Of a stretch of DNA of 64,000 bases, positions 17,303-24,906 are shown one piece after another (position 1 is the first letter of the stretch; each line of letters opens with the position of its first letter). The stretch spans positions 28,768 to 92,767 of the forward strand of contig NZ_KB899512.1 in assembly GCF_000378245.1 (NCBI RefSeq). The letters run 5' to 3'. The notes beneath the pieces were generated by a model. It was not told the DNA's origin, searched no databases, and saw only the letters and a program-made list of their open reading frames with translations. The stretch comes from Aromatoleum toluclasticum ATCC 700605 (lineage in GTDB: Bacteria; Pseudomonadota; Gammaproteobacteria; Burkholderiales; Rhodocyclaceae). The translations under genes were made by a program, and so were the position numbers.

Positions 17303-17956
17303 TCAGTGGCTGTGCATGCCCACGGCGCTGCCGAGCGCCACGAGCGTGCCCGGCGAACTCGCGAGCAGTGCGAACAGCACCAGCCACACCGCGAAGAGGA
17401 AGTGCCAGTACGTCGCGCACAGCGCCACGCGACGCGCCGAGCGCTCGCCCGGCCCCTCCCGCGCGAGGCCGGCCGCAGCCCAGCCGAGCGCGACCAGGCC
17501 GCCCGCGAGGTGCAGGCCGTGCAGCCCAGTGAGCAGGTAGAAGAAGCTCGCCGCGGGGTGGCTCGCGACGAAGTGGCCGGCCGCGACGAACTGCGCCCAC
17601 ACCCAGCCCTGGCCAGCGAGGAAGCCCAGCGCGAGCGCCGCGGCGGCGGCCAGCGCGCCGCGCAGGCCGCGCTCTCGCCCGTGCCGCGCGGAGCCGCTCG
17701 CGAACTGCAGCGCGACGCTGCTCGCCGCGAGCAGCCCGGTGTTCAGCCACAGCGTCGCCGGCCAGGGCAGGGCCTGCCAGTCGGGCAAGCGCGCACGCAC
17801 CAGCAGCGCGATCGCGAACAGCGCGAACAACATCGCGATCACGCCCAGCAGCACGCGCAGTCCCACGGCCGCGGCCGGCGCACGCGGCGCGGCGCGCCCG
17901 GGATCCGGCGGCTGCGGGAGCCAGGGCTTGACGGCGAGCGCGGCAAGCAAACTCAT
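17303..17956 (-). CDS. Cytochrome c oxidase subunit III-like protein (second copy)
   Basis: A 217-residue, Ala/Leu-rich membrane protein. FYLLTGLHGLHLAGGL and CATYWHFLFAVWLVLFALL are unmistakable COX3 helices, while the N-terminal half is divergent and proline-rich before the first helix. Its start overlaps the ctaD stop by four bases (ATGA at 17953-17956), so translation is coupled. Together with the next gene it makes a tandem, non-identical COX3 pair; which copy is in the mature complex is unclear. Confidence 0.88.
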   Translation of the reverse strand: MSLLAALAVKPWLPQPPDPGRAAPRAPAAAVGLRVLLGVIAMLFALFAIALLVRARLPDWQALPWPATLWLNTGLLAASSVALQFASGSARHGRERGLRGALAAAAALALGFLAGQGWVWAQFVAAGHFVASHPAASFFYLLTGLHGLHLAGGLVALGWAAAGLAREGPGERSARRVALCATYWHFLFAVWLVLFALLASSPGTLVALGSAVGMHSH

Positions 17957-19698
17957 ACTTGGCCCCCCCACACAGGTCCTTCGCCCCCCGCGCCGGCCTC
18001 TTGCGGCACGTTCTGCGGGATGAAGTCGCGCGCCGCGCCCGGCACGCTGTAGTCGTAGGCCCAGCGGTGCACCTCGGGCATGGTTGCGCCCCAGTTGCCG
18101 TGGCGCGGCGGGGTGTGCGGCGTCTGCCATTCGAGCGTCGTCGCGCCCCACGGGTTGGCGCCGGCGGGCCGGCCGTGTCGCACGCTCCACGCGAGGTTGA
18201 ACAGGAACACCAACTGCGTGACACCAACCACGAGCGCCGCGACGGTGATGAAGGCGTTGAGATCCTGCGCCGAGGCCGGGATGAACTCGTAGCCCTCGTA
18301 CGCGTAGTAGCGCCGCGGCATACCGAGGAATCCGAGGTAGTGCATGGGCATGTAGATCGCGTAGGTGCCGAGGAAGGTCACCCAGAAGTGGAGCTTGCCC
18401 AGTCGCTCGTCGAGCAGGCGCCCGGTGATCTTCGGGTACCAGTGGTAGAGGCCGCCGAAGATCGCGAGGATGGGCGACACGCCCATCACCATGTGGAAAT
18501 GCGCGACGACGAAGTAGGTGTCGGACAGCGGAATATCGACGCTGACGTTGCCGAGGAAGAGCCCGGTGAGCCCGCCGATCACGAAGGTGCTGATGAAGCC
18601 GATCGCGAACAGCATCGGCACGCGCAGGTGGATGTCGCCGCGCCACAGCGTCAGCGTCCAGTTGTACACCTTGATCGCGGTCGGCACCGCGATGATCAGC
18701 GTTGTCGTCGCGAAGAAGTAGCCGAAGTACGGGTTCATACCCGAGACGTACATGTGGTGCGCCCACACGACGAAGGACAGCCCGCCGATCGCGACGATGG
18801 CCCACACCATCATGCGGTAGCCGAAGATGTTCTTGCGCGCATGGGTGCTTATGAGGTCCGAGATGATGCCGAAGGCGGGCAGCGCGACGATGTACACCTC
18901 GGGGTGACCGAAGAACCAGAACAGGTGCTGGAACAGCACCGGGCTGCCGCCGCCATGCGCGAGCGGCTGACCCATCGACACGATCGCCGGCATGAAGAAG
19001 CTGGTGCCGAGCAGCTTGTCGCACAGCATCATCACGCCGCTCACGAACAGCGCCGGAAACGCGAACAGCGCGAGGATGGACGCGACGAAGATGCCCCACA
19101 CCGAGAGCGGCATGCGCAGCAGGGTCATGCCGCGCGTGCGCGCCTGCAGCACGGTGGTGACGTAGTTGAGGCCGCCCATCGTCGCCGCAACGATGAAGAT
19201 CACCAGCGACACCAGCATCAGCACGATGCCCCACTCGGTGCCCGGCGTACCGGGCAGGATCGCCTGCGGCGGGTACAGCGTCCAGCCCGCGCCGGTCGGC
19301 CCGCCGGGCACGAAGAAGCTCGCGACCAGCACCAGCACCGCGAGCAGGTACATCCAGTACGACAGCATGTTGAGGAAGGGGAACACCATATCGCGCGCGC
19401 CGACCATCAGCGGGATCAGGTAGTTGCCGAAGCCGCCGAGGAATAGCGCGGTGAGCAGATACACGACCATGATCATCCCGTGCATCGTCACGTACTGGTA
19501 ATACCTGCCCGGGTCGATGAAGTCGAATGCGCCGGGAAAGCCCAACTGCAAGCGCATCAGGTTCGACAGCACCAGCGCGACCAGGCCGATCGCGATCGCG
19601 GTGAGGCTGTACTGGATCGCGATCACCTTGTGATCCTGGCTCCACACGTACTTCGTCCAGAAACTGTGCGGCTCCGTGTGCAGATCACGATCGCTCAT
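17953..19698 (-). CDS. ctaD: Cytochrome c oxidase subunit I (aa3-type)
   Basis: A 581-residue heme-copper oxidase subunit I with twelve helices. The heme a ligand is in TMHGMIM, the CuB His-Tyr helix in WFFGHPEVYIVALP, the CuB His pair in VWAHHMYVSGM, and the heme a3/heme a pair in VAHFHMVMG. The glutamate in GHPEVY marks an A1-type D-channel oxidase. ATG 19698 follows GAGGAGGGCGCG. It is preceded by subunit II and followed by two subunit III genes and subunit IV. Confidence 0.96.
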   Translation of the reverse strand: MSDRDLHTEPHSFWTKYVWSQDHKVIAIQYSLTAIAIGLVALVLSNLMRLQLGFPGAFDFIDPGRYYQYVTMHGMIMVVYLLTALFLGGFGNYLIPLMVGARDMVFPFLNMLSYWMYLLAVLVLVASFFVPGGPTGAGWTLYPPQAILPGTPGTEWGIVLMLVSLVIFIVAATMGGLNYVTTVLQARTRGMTLLRMPLSVWGIFVASILALFAFPALFVSGVMMLCDKLLGTSFFMPAIVSMGQPLAHGGGSPVLFQHLFWFFGHPEVYIVALPAFGIISDLISTHARKNIFGYRMMVWAIVAIGGLSFVVWAHHMYVSGMNPYFGYFFATTTLIIAVPTAIKVYNWTLTLWRGDIHLRVPMLFAIGFISTFVIGGLTGLFLGNVSVDIPLSDTYFVVAHFHMVMGVSPILAIFGGLYHWYPKITGRLLDERLGKLHFWVTFLGTYAIYMPMHYLGFLGMPRRYYAYEGYEFIPASAQDLNAFITVAALVVGVTQLVFLFNLAWSVRHGRPAGANPWGATTLEWQTPHTPPRHGNWGATMPEVHRWAYDYSVPGAARDFIPQNVPQEAGAGGEGPVWGGQV

Positions 19699-19708
19699 CG
19701 CGCCCTCC

Positions 19709-20497
19709 TCATCGCAGCGCGGCGAAGGTCGGCTGCGCCGCGAGCCAGGCGCGGAACGCCGCCTCGTCCTCGACGACGACATGGCCGCGCATGTTGTAGT
19801 GCGCCAGCCCGCACAGCTCGGCGCACAGGATCTCGAAGCGGCCGGCACGCGTCGGCGTGAGCCAGAAGCGCGACACCAGCCCCGGCACGAGGTCCATCTT
19901 CACGCGGAACTGCGGCACGTAGAAGTTGTGCAGCACGTCGTGCGAGCGCAGCAGCAGCGCGACGGGACGGCCGAGCGGCAGGTGCAGCTCGGGGCTCGCG
20001 ACGAGCACGTCGTCGCGCCCGTGCGGGTCGTCGGGGTTCACGCCGAAGGGGTTGTCGGCGCTCACGTAGCGCACGTCGGTGCGTCCGAGGCGGCCGTCCG
20101 CGCCGGGAAAGCGGAAGCGCCACTGCCACTGCCGGCCCAGCACCTCGACCTGCGCCGCGTCGTCCGGGGCGGCGATCATCTGCGAATACACGTACAGGCC
20201 CGGCGCCAGCATCGCGACGATGCCTGCTGTCGTAAGCAGCGTGAGCCGGCCTTCCAGGCGCCGGTTCTCCGGTTCGAAGGCCGCGCGGTGGCCGGCGCGA
20301 TGACGGAAACGCACGATCGCAAGCGCAATGAAGAGATTCACCGCGACGAACACCGCCCCCGTGATCACCAGCGTGATCAGGATGGTGTCGTCGACCAGGC
20401 CCCAGTTCGACGCGATCGGGGTGAACCACCACGGACTGGCGAAGTGGAATGCCACCGTCGCGACGACGATCACGACCAGCGCGATTGCCAGTGCCAT
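19709..20497 (-). CDS. coxB: Cytochrome c oxidase subunit II with CuA site
   Basis: A 262-residue subunit II. Two N-terminal membrane helices (about residues 1-20 and 38-65, the second ending in IVRFRHR) are followed by a cupredoxin domain. CuA ligands are visible: His in DVLHNFYVPQ, then CAELCGLAHYNM supplying two Cys, His and Met. There is no C-terminal cytochrome c domain, so electrons must come from a separate cytochrome c. It is the first gene of the oxidase operon. Confidence 0.95.
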   Translation of the reverse strand: MALAIALVVIVVATVAFHFASPWWFTPIASNWGLVDDTILITLVITGAVFVAVNLFIALAIVRFRHRAGHRAAFEPENRRLEGRLTLLTTAGIVAMLAPGLYVYSQMIAAPDDAAQVEVLGRQWQWRFRFPGADGRLGRTDVRYVSADNPFGVNPDDPHGRDDVLVASPELHLPLGRPVALLLRSHDVLHNFYVPQFRVKMDLVPGLVSRFWLTPTRAGRFEILCAELCGLAHYNMRGHVVVEDEAAFRAWLAAQPTFAALR

Positions 20498-20543
20498 GGC
20501 TGCCCTGCCCTCCCTCGCGTGACTCCCGGCTACCCGCCGATGC

Positions 20544-21062
20544 TCACGGGAACGCCGGGATCGTCGGCTCGGTACCCTCGATATCGACTTCCGGATGATG
20601 CTGCCGGATCAGATCCTCGAACTCCTCGACACGGTCCTTGGGCACGTCGACCATCATCAGCAGCATGCCCTGCTCAATGGCCTCCGCGAAGCGCTCGAGG
20701 CGGGAGTTCGGCACGCTCACGCCGACCATCGCCGACACCCACGCACCGAAGCCGGCGCCGCCCAGCGCACCGAACAGGATCGCGCCGCCGGCCGCCACCA
20801 CGCCCGCCGGCGGGAAGACCAGCGCCACCAGCCCGGCGAGCGCGCCCACGCTGCCGCCGACCGCCAGCCCGCGCTCGATCGCCGGCACGAGGTCGGTCTT
20901 CTGCGCGACGCCAGCTTCGGGCAATGCCTCCAACGGCGTGTTGCGGCGGGCCAGCACATGGATGTGCTCGTAGGGAACGTGCGCAAGCAGCAGTTCATCG
21001 ACGATCCGGCGCGCGGTATCGACGTCCGGAAGCAGGAAATACAACCGCTTCACGCCCAGCAT
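20544..21062 (-). CDS. DUF1269-like protein with a glycine-rich hydrophobic core
   Basis: A 172-residue protein. Residues 1-50 look like a ferredoxin-like alpha/beta unit (RLYFLLPDVDTARRIVDEL), the middle has a glycine-zipper hydrophobic hairpin (about residues 65-110) and the C-terminus is acidic. This is the layout of the DUF1269/general-stress-like family. Membrane association is likely. No function is known. It is read in the same direction as the oxidase operon and ends 46 bp before it. Confidence 0.65.
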   Translation of the reverse strand: MLGVKRLYFLLPDVDTARRIVDELLLAHVPYEHIHVLARRNTPLEALPEAGVAQKTDLVPAIERGLAVGGSVGALAGLVALVFPPAGVVAAGGAILFGALGGAGFGAWVSAMVGVSVPNSRLERFAEAIEQGMLLMMVDVPKDRVEEFEDLIRQHHPEVDIEGTEPTIPAFP

Positions 21063-21179
21063 GACGACCTCCTTGCCGGATCACTCACGGCAGCATGCGC
21101 GGCCTCCCCGCTCTTGCCTCGCTCTCGCACCGACCCCCACAAGACTGTGACCGCCGGGCGGTCGTCAAGTTTTCGGCGT

Positions 21180-22847
21180 CTATGCGCGCCGGGCGGCGCC
21201 ATACGGCGGCAGCGAACTGAGGCGCGCATCCTCGACCGGCCCGCCGACGGTGAAGTGGTAGAGACTCTGCCATTCGCCACCGGCGAGGCCCAGCAATTCG
21301 TGCATCGTGTCGTCGAAGAAGCAGCCGATACCGGTACCGCGCAGCCCCGCCGCCTCGGCCTCCAGGTACAGCATGTGGCCGAGCAGGCCGCATTCGCGGA
21401 AGAGCTGCGCATAGCGCCACGGCTCGCGCGCGACGAGCCCCGTGTGCGCGAGCATGCCCAACGCGAAGCACGAATCGGCAGCGATCTCCTGATGACAGCT
21501 GACGAGCTGCGCCGTCGCACGCAGGTCGTAGGGAATCAGCAGGTAAAGCGGCAGCGGCGCGGGGCCCGTCTTGCGCCACAGCCAGTCCTCGCGCATCGCC
21601 CCGCGCAGTTCGGCGAGCGCCGCCGGATCGCGCACCAGCACGTAGAGCCCCGGTTCCAGCCCGTCGACGCGATGCACGAAGATCGCCGGATGCACTTGCG
21701 CCGGCCACGGCCAGCCCGACCACGGCGGCACGCCGGCGCGCGGCAGCAGCGCATCGAGCACGGCGAAGAAGGTTTCGGCTGCCATCGTCGTCACGCCGTC
21801 GAAAGCGACCGCACTGCGGCGCCGGCGCGCGAGCGTCGCGAACGGAGGATCGAGGGCCGCGGGCGCGGGCAGCGCTGGCGTCGGAAGCGAAAGTGCCGGT
21901 GCGGCGGAGGTGCGCGGCTTGCGCGCGGCGGCATCGACGACGGCGATGTCCGGCCAGTCGACATGCGCGGAACTCAGGCGGTTGGCGTGTCCGTGCCAGC
22001 CGGCCTGCCCTGCGAGGGCGAGCAGCGCATCGACGTCGATCCCGCCCTCCGTCGCACCGAGCTGCAGCAGCACCTCGGGCGCCTCGCGCTCGGCGCCGTC
22101 GAAGTCCGCCGCGCGATCCAGCCCCGCGAGGCGCGCGATGTCCTCGTCGCCGGCACGGTCGAGCACGCGCGCCGGCCAGCCGAGCGCCGCGGCGGCAAGC
22201 GTCACCGCGGCCACCGCATGGCCGCAGTCGTGCTGGCAATAGCGCCATGCGCGCATGCCGTACTTCCACGCCTCGCGCCAGTGGATCGAACTCAGCGCGA
22301 CCAGCACCCCCTGCCCGCCGAAGGCCCTGGTCCAGTCCACCTCCCAGCCCGCCTCCCTGCCCGCATTTGCGTCGTCCGGCGGCGCTGCGCGCTGCTCCAG
22401 CACGTGGTCCCGGCTCAGATAGTGATGCACGCCGGCCGGGATGCCGGGCAGCGCCGGCGCGATCAGGTAGCCCTCGGTCGGATGCAGGTTGCCGCTCGAC
22501 GGATTGCAGCGCAGCGCCCAGCGCGAGCCGCCGAACGACTTCCATGCCGACAGCGCGAGCGAAAGCTCGAACAGGATGCCCACGTGCTCGCGGTCGAAGG
22601 GCGCGGGCGGCGGCAGCTCGCCGCGGCGCAGGGCGGCGTAGCGCGTCGCGAGCCCATCCGCCGCGAGCGGCAGGATCGTGCGCACGGCCCCCTCCCAGCA
22701 GCGCCACGGATCCGGCTGGTTCGCCCAGTCGAGGCGCCCCGGCCCCGGCGCGTAGCGCTCCGGCCGATGCTTGCTATGCTCATGGTAGGCTTGCACGGCG
22801 GCGGCCTGCCCGCCCTCCCGTGACGCGGTTTCCGGTTCTTGCGCCAT
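21180..22847 (-). CDS. SagB/ThcOx-family nitroreductase-like protein, tandem-domain
   Basis: A 555-residue protein built of two nitroreductase-like halves. The N-half contains NPSSGNLHPTEGYLIAP, the SagB-type FMN-binding motif. The C-half contains ARRRRSAVAFDG, PGLYVLVRDP, GLLGHMLYLEAEAAGLRGTGIG and FFDDTMHELLGL. SagB dehydrogenases oxidise azolines in TOMM peptide synthesis, but no cyclodehydratase or precursor peptide is nearby, so it is probably a stand-alone family member of unknown substrate. ATG 22847 has GAGGGGGAC upstream; ATG 22868 adds seven residues. Confidence 0.85.
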   Translation of the reverse strand: MAQEPETASREGGQAAAVQAYHEHSKHRPERYAPGPGRLDWANQPDPWRCWEGAVRTILPLAADGLATRYAALRRGELPPPAPFDREHVGILFELSLALSAWKSFGGSRWALRCNPSSGNLHPTEGYLIAPALPGIPAGVHHYLSRDHVLEQRAAPPDDANAGREAGWEVDWTRAFGGQGVLVALSSIHWREAWKYGMRAWRYCQHDCGHAVAAVTLAAAALGWPARVLDRAGDEDIARLAGLDRAADFDGAEREAPEVLLQLGATEGGIDVDALLALAGQAGWHGHANRLSSAHVDWPDIAVVDAAARKPRTSAAPALSLPTPALPAPAALDPPFATLARRRRSAVAFDGVTTMAAETFFAVLDALLPRAGVPPWSGWPWPAQVHPAIFVHRVDGLEPGLYVLVRDPAALAELRGAMREDWLWRKTGPAPLPLYLLIPYDLRATAQLVSCHQEIAADSCFALGMLAHTGLVAREPWRYAQLFRECGLLGHMLYLEAEAAGLRGTGIGCFFDDTMHELLGLAGGEWQSLYHFTVGGPVEDARLSSLPPYGAARRA

Positions 22848-22902
22848 CCCGTCCCCCTCGCGACTCATCGCGCCACCGCCTCAGCACAGGAGCCCGATAG
22901 CG

Positions 22903-23403
22903 ATGAAACGGTCCATCCTCGTCTTCGTCCTCGGTGGCCTGCTCGGCTCCGCCGCCGGCTTTGCGCTGGGCATCTTCGTCTACCCCTTCATCTTCCTCGC
23001 CGACATCACCGCGAACGAGCGCATCGACGACCCGTCGGCGCTGACCCTCGTCGCGCGCGGGACCTTCATCCACGCGAACCCCGCAGACCCGATCCACTAC
23101 GGCCGCGGCGGCGTACGCGTGTATGACGGAGTCGTGCACCTGGAGCAAGACTTTCAGGTGGGCCCCGGCCCGAAATTCCACGTTTACCTCGTGCCGGACA
23201 AGCAGGTCACGCCCGATACCGACGTCGGCGGCAGCATGTTCATCGACCTCGGCCGGCTCAAGGCGTTCAAGGGCGGCCAGAACTATCCCGTCCCGGCCGG
23301 CGTGGATCTGGCTGCCTATGGCAGCGTCGTCATCTGGTGCGAGCAGTTCGGCGTGCTGATCTCGCCCGCACAGTTGGTCGCAGCGAAAGAGGGCGCAGGA
23401 TGA
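22903..23403 (+). CDS. Membrane-anchored DM13-domain protein
   Basis: A 166-residue protein with one N-terminal membrane helix (residues 4-32) and a DM13 domain in residues about 50-160: GTFIHANP, the GPGPKFHVYLVP strand, LKAFKGGQNYPVP and VIWCEQFGVLISPAQL with the single conserved Cys. DM13 domains are proposed to be extracytoplasmic redox/electron-transfer modules related to DOMON. It is divergent from the nitroreductase gene across a 55-bp gap, so the two may share control. Confidence 0.82.
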   Translation: MKRSILVFVLGGLLGSAAGFALGIFVYPFIFLADITANERIDDPSALTLVARGTFIHANPADPIHYGRGGVRVYDGVVHLEQDFQVGPGPKFHVYLVPDKQVTPDTDVGGSMFIDLGRLKAFKGGQNYPVPAGVDLAAYGSVVIWCEQFGVLISPAQLVAAKEGAG

Positions 23404-23556
23404 GCCCGGCGACTTCCGCAACCGACCGCATTAACCTTTCTTAATCAGGGGCTTCTCGCCGCATTCATATAACTTTTTCGTAGCAGCTTATGGCCCCGCA
23501 CGCTGCAGTGCAGCAGTACAATTCGCGCCTTGCAACGAAGAACCAAAACACCGGAC

Positions 23557-24333
23557 ATGGCCGCCTTCATCACCGAAAAGATCGTCAGCGTGCATCACTG
23601 GAACGACACGCTGTTCTCCTTCACCACGACGCGCGACCGCGCGCTGCGCTACGAGAACGGCCAGTTCGTGATGATCGGCCTGGAGGTCGAAGGCCGCCCG
23701 CTGATGCGCGCCTATTCGATCGCTAGTGCGAACTACGAGGAGAACCTCGAGTTCTTCAGCATCAAGGTGGCCGACGGCCCGCTCACCTCTCGCCTGCAGA
23801 AGGTGCAACCGGGCGACGACATCCTCATGTCGCGCAAGCCGACCGGCACGCTGGTGCTGCACGACCTGCTGCCCGGCAAACACCTGTACCTGTTCTCGAC
23901 CGGCACGGGCCTCGCGCCCTTCATGAGCGTGATCCGCGACCTCGACGTGTATGAGCGCTTCGAAAAGATCATCCTGATCCACGGCGTGCGCCACGTCAGC
24001 GAAGTCGCCTACGAACACTACATCACGCACGAACTGCCGCAGCACGAATTCCTCGGCGAGGCGGTGCGCGAGAAGCTCATCTACTACCCGACCGTGACGC
24101 GCGAGCCCTTCCGCAACCAGGGCCGCTTCACCGACCTGATCGAAAGCGGCAAGCTGTTCGAGGATATCGGCCTGCCCCCGCTCGACCCCGCCGTCGACCG
24201 CGTGATGATCTGCGGCAGCGCGGCGATGCTCAAGAGCTCGCGCGAACTGCTCGACCGCCGCGGCTTCAAGATGTCCAAGCGCATCGGCGAGCCGGGCGAC
24301 TACGTCATCGAGCACGCCTTCGTCGACAAGTAA
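23557..24333 (+). CDS. fpr: Ferredoxin--NADP+ reductase
   Basis: A 258-residue flavoprotein of the bacterial (subclass I) FNR type: FAD-binding RAYSIAS, the LMSRKPTGTLVL strand, NADPH-binding FSTGTGLAPFMSVIRD and CGSAAMLKSS. Its C-terminal extension ends in FVDK rather than the plant-type terminal Tyr. It exchanges electrons between NADPH and ferredoxin or flavodoxin. ATG 23557 gives the standard N-terminus. A strong terminator hairpin follows at 24358. Confidence 0.95.
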   Translation: MAAFITEKIVSVHHWNDTLFSFTTTRDRALRYENGQFVMIGLEVEGRPLMRAYSIASANYEENLEFFSIKVADGPLTSRLQKVQPGDDILMSRKPTGTLVLHDLLPGKHLYLFSTGTGLAPFMSVIRDLDVYERFEKIILIHGVRHVSEVAYEHYITHELPQHEFLGEAVREKLIYYPTVTREPFRNQGRFTDLIESGKLFEDIGLPPLDPAVDRVMICGSAAMLKSSRELLDRRGFKMSKRIGEPGDYVIEHAFVDK

Positions 24334-24357
24334 GCGGCTCCCGCACCCCGACGAATT

Positions 24358-24383
24358 GCCGGCCCCAGGGCCGGCATTTTTCG
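24358..24383 (+). terminator. Rho-independent terminator of fpr
   Basis: GCCGGCCC (24358-24365) pairs perfectly with GGGCCGGC (24368-24375) and is followed by ATTTTTCG. This is a strong stem plus T-run 25 bp after the fpr stop. Confidence 0.9.
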
Positions 24384-24481
24384 TTTACGCCCGCCCCGAT
24401 CCCCTGCGGCCGATCCGGCCACGGCCCGACCAGACGCGCCGGAAAAAGTAAGCAGATGTATCAACGCACTCCCAGACGCGG

Positions 24482-24509
24482 CCAAGTGTCGCCATACGGC
24501 GACACTTGG
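24482..24509. promoter_or_regulatory. Perfect 12-bp inverted repeat upstream of the c-di-GMP riboswitch
   Basis: CCAAGTGTCGCC (24482-24493) and GGCGACACTTGG (24498-24509) are perfect inverted arms with an ATAC spacer. It lies in the 573-bp gap 24334-24906, about 200 bp before the riboswitch. No T-run follows, so it is unlikely to be a terminator and could be an operator. The remaining bases 24384-24700 show no gene and are relatively AT-rich around 24590-24640, a plausible promoter zone. Confidence 0.5.
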
Positions 24510-24702
24510 TGACTTTCCGATTGCCACCTGCATCGCATGATCACGTCGTAGAAGACCACCCTGCGGGCCTCCGGACAATGCCATTGCAATAGAATGGTTA
24601 TTCTGTAAAAAACCTTTGCATATTAAGCACATCCCGTCGTCAAAGGCTAAAGTTCAGCCCTATTTTGCCGTAACTGCTCACATGGTCGGCGCACGTCCCC
24701 GA

Positions 24703-24800
24703 CCGTACTGAAAAGGGCAAACCCGTCGAAAGACGGGGACGCAAAGTCACCGGTTTAAAAGGCTTAGGCCTCATGACAGCGGGACTGCCAGGTTACGAGA
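24703..24800 (+). promoter_or_regulatory. Cyclic di-GMP-I (GEMM-I) riboswitch aptamer
   Basis: The conserved GEMM core is plain: AAAGGGCAAACC at 24712-24723, a stem capped by a CGAAAG GNRA loop (24727-24732), GGGACGCAAAG at 24736-24746, the CACCGG stem strand, and the second stem with GACAGCGGGACTGCCAGGTTAC at its 3' side (about 24775-24796). The order and spacing match the Vibrio Vc2 class. Boundaries are approximate. The aptamer lies about 106 bases before the ATG of the secreted metallopeptidase and is on the same strand, so it should control that gene in response to c-di-GMP. Confidence 0.93.
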
Positions 24801-24865
24801 ATCCGGATGGATCGAAAGGTCCCGCCATCTCACCTGTTCGCCGCGCCTTGGCGCGGGATCCGCAG

Positions 24866-24901
24866 TACTCCCTGTCGTTGTTGAAAGTTTTACGGGGAGT
24901 A
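24866..24901 (+). promoter_or_regulatory. Putative expression platform: RBS-sequestering hairpin
   Basis: TACTCCCTGT (24866-24875) can pair with ACGGGGAGTA (24892-24901), giving ten pairs (one G-U) around a 16-base loop. The 3' arm contains the ribosome binding site GGGGAG that precedes ATG 24907. The stem would therefore hide the Shine-Dalgarno sequence, which suggests translational control by the upstream aptamer. Another stem (CCGCGCC/GGCGCGG, 24841-24856) lies between and could be part of the switch. Confidence 0.65.
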
Positions 24902-24906
24902 TTGCA

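Noticed and set aside
15536..19645. Very long open frames (584 and 780 codons) overlapping the oxidase operon on the minus strand
   Set aside because: They are Arg/Ala-rich shadow frames of ctaD/COX3 caused by high GC. The overlapping frames carry clear oxidase motifs.
24590..24660. Sigma-54 promoter upstream of the riboswitch
   Set aside because: A TTTGCA element exists at 24615-24620 but no GG at the required -24 spacing.
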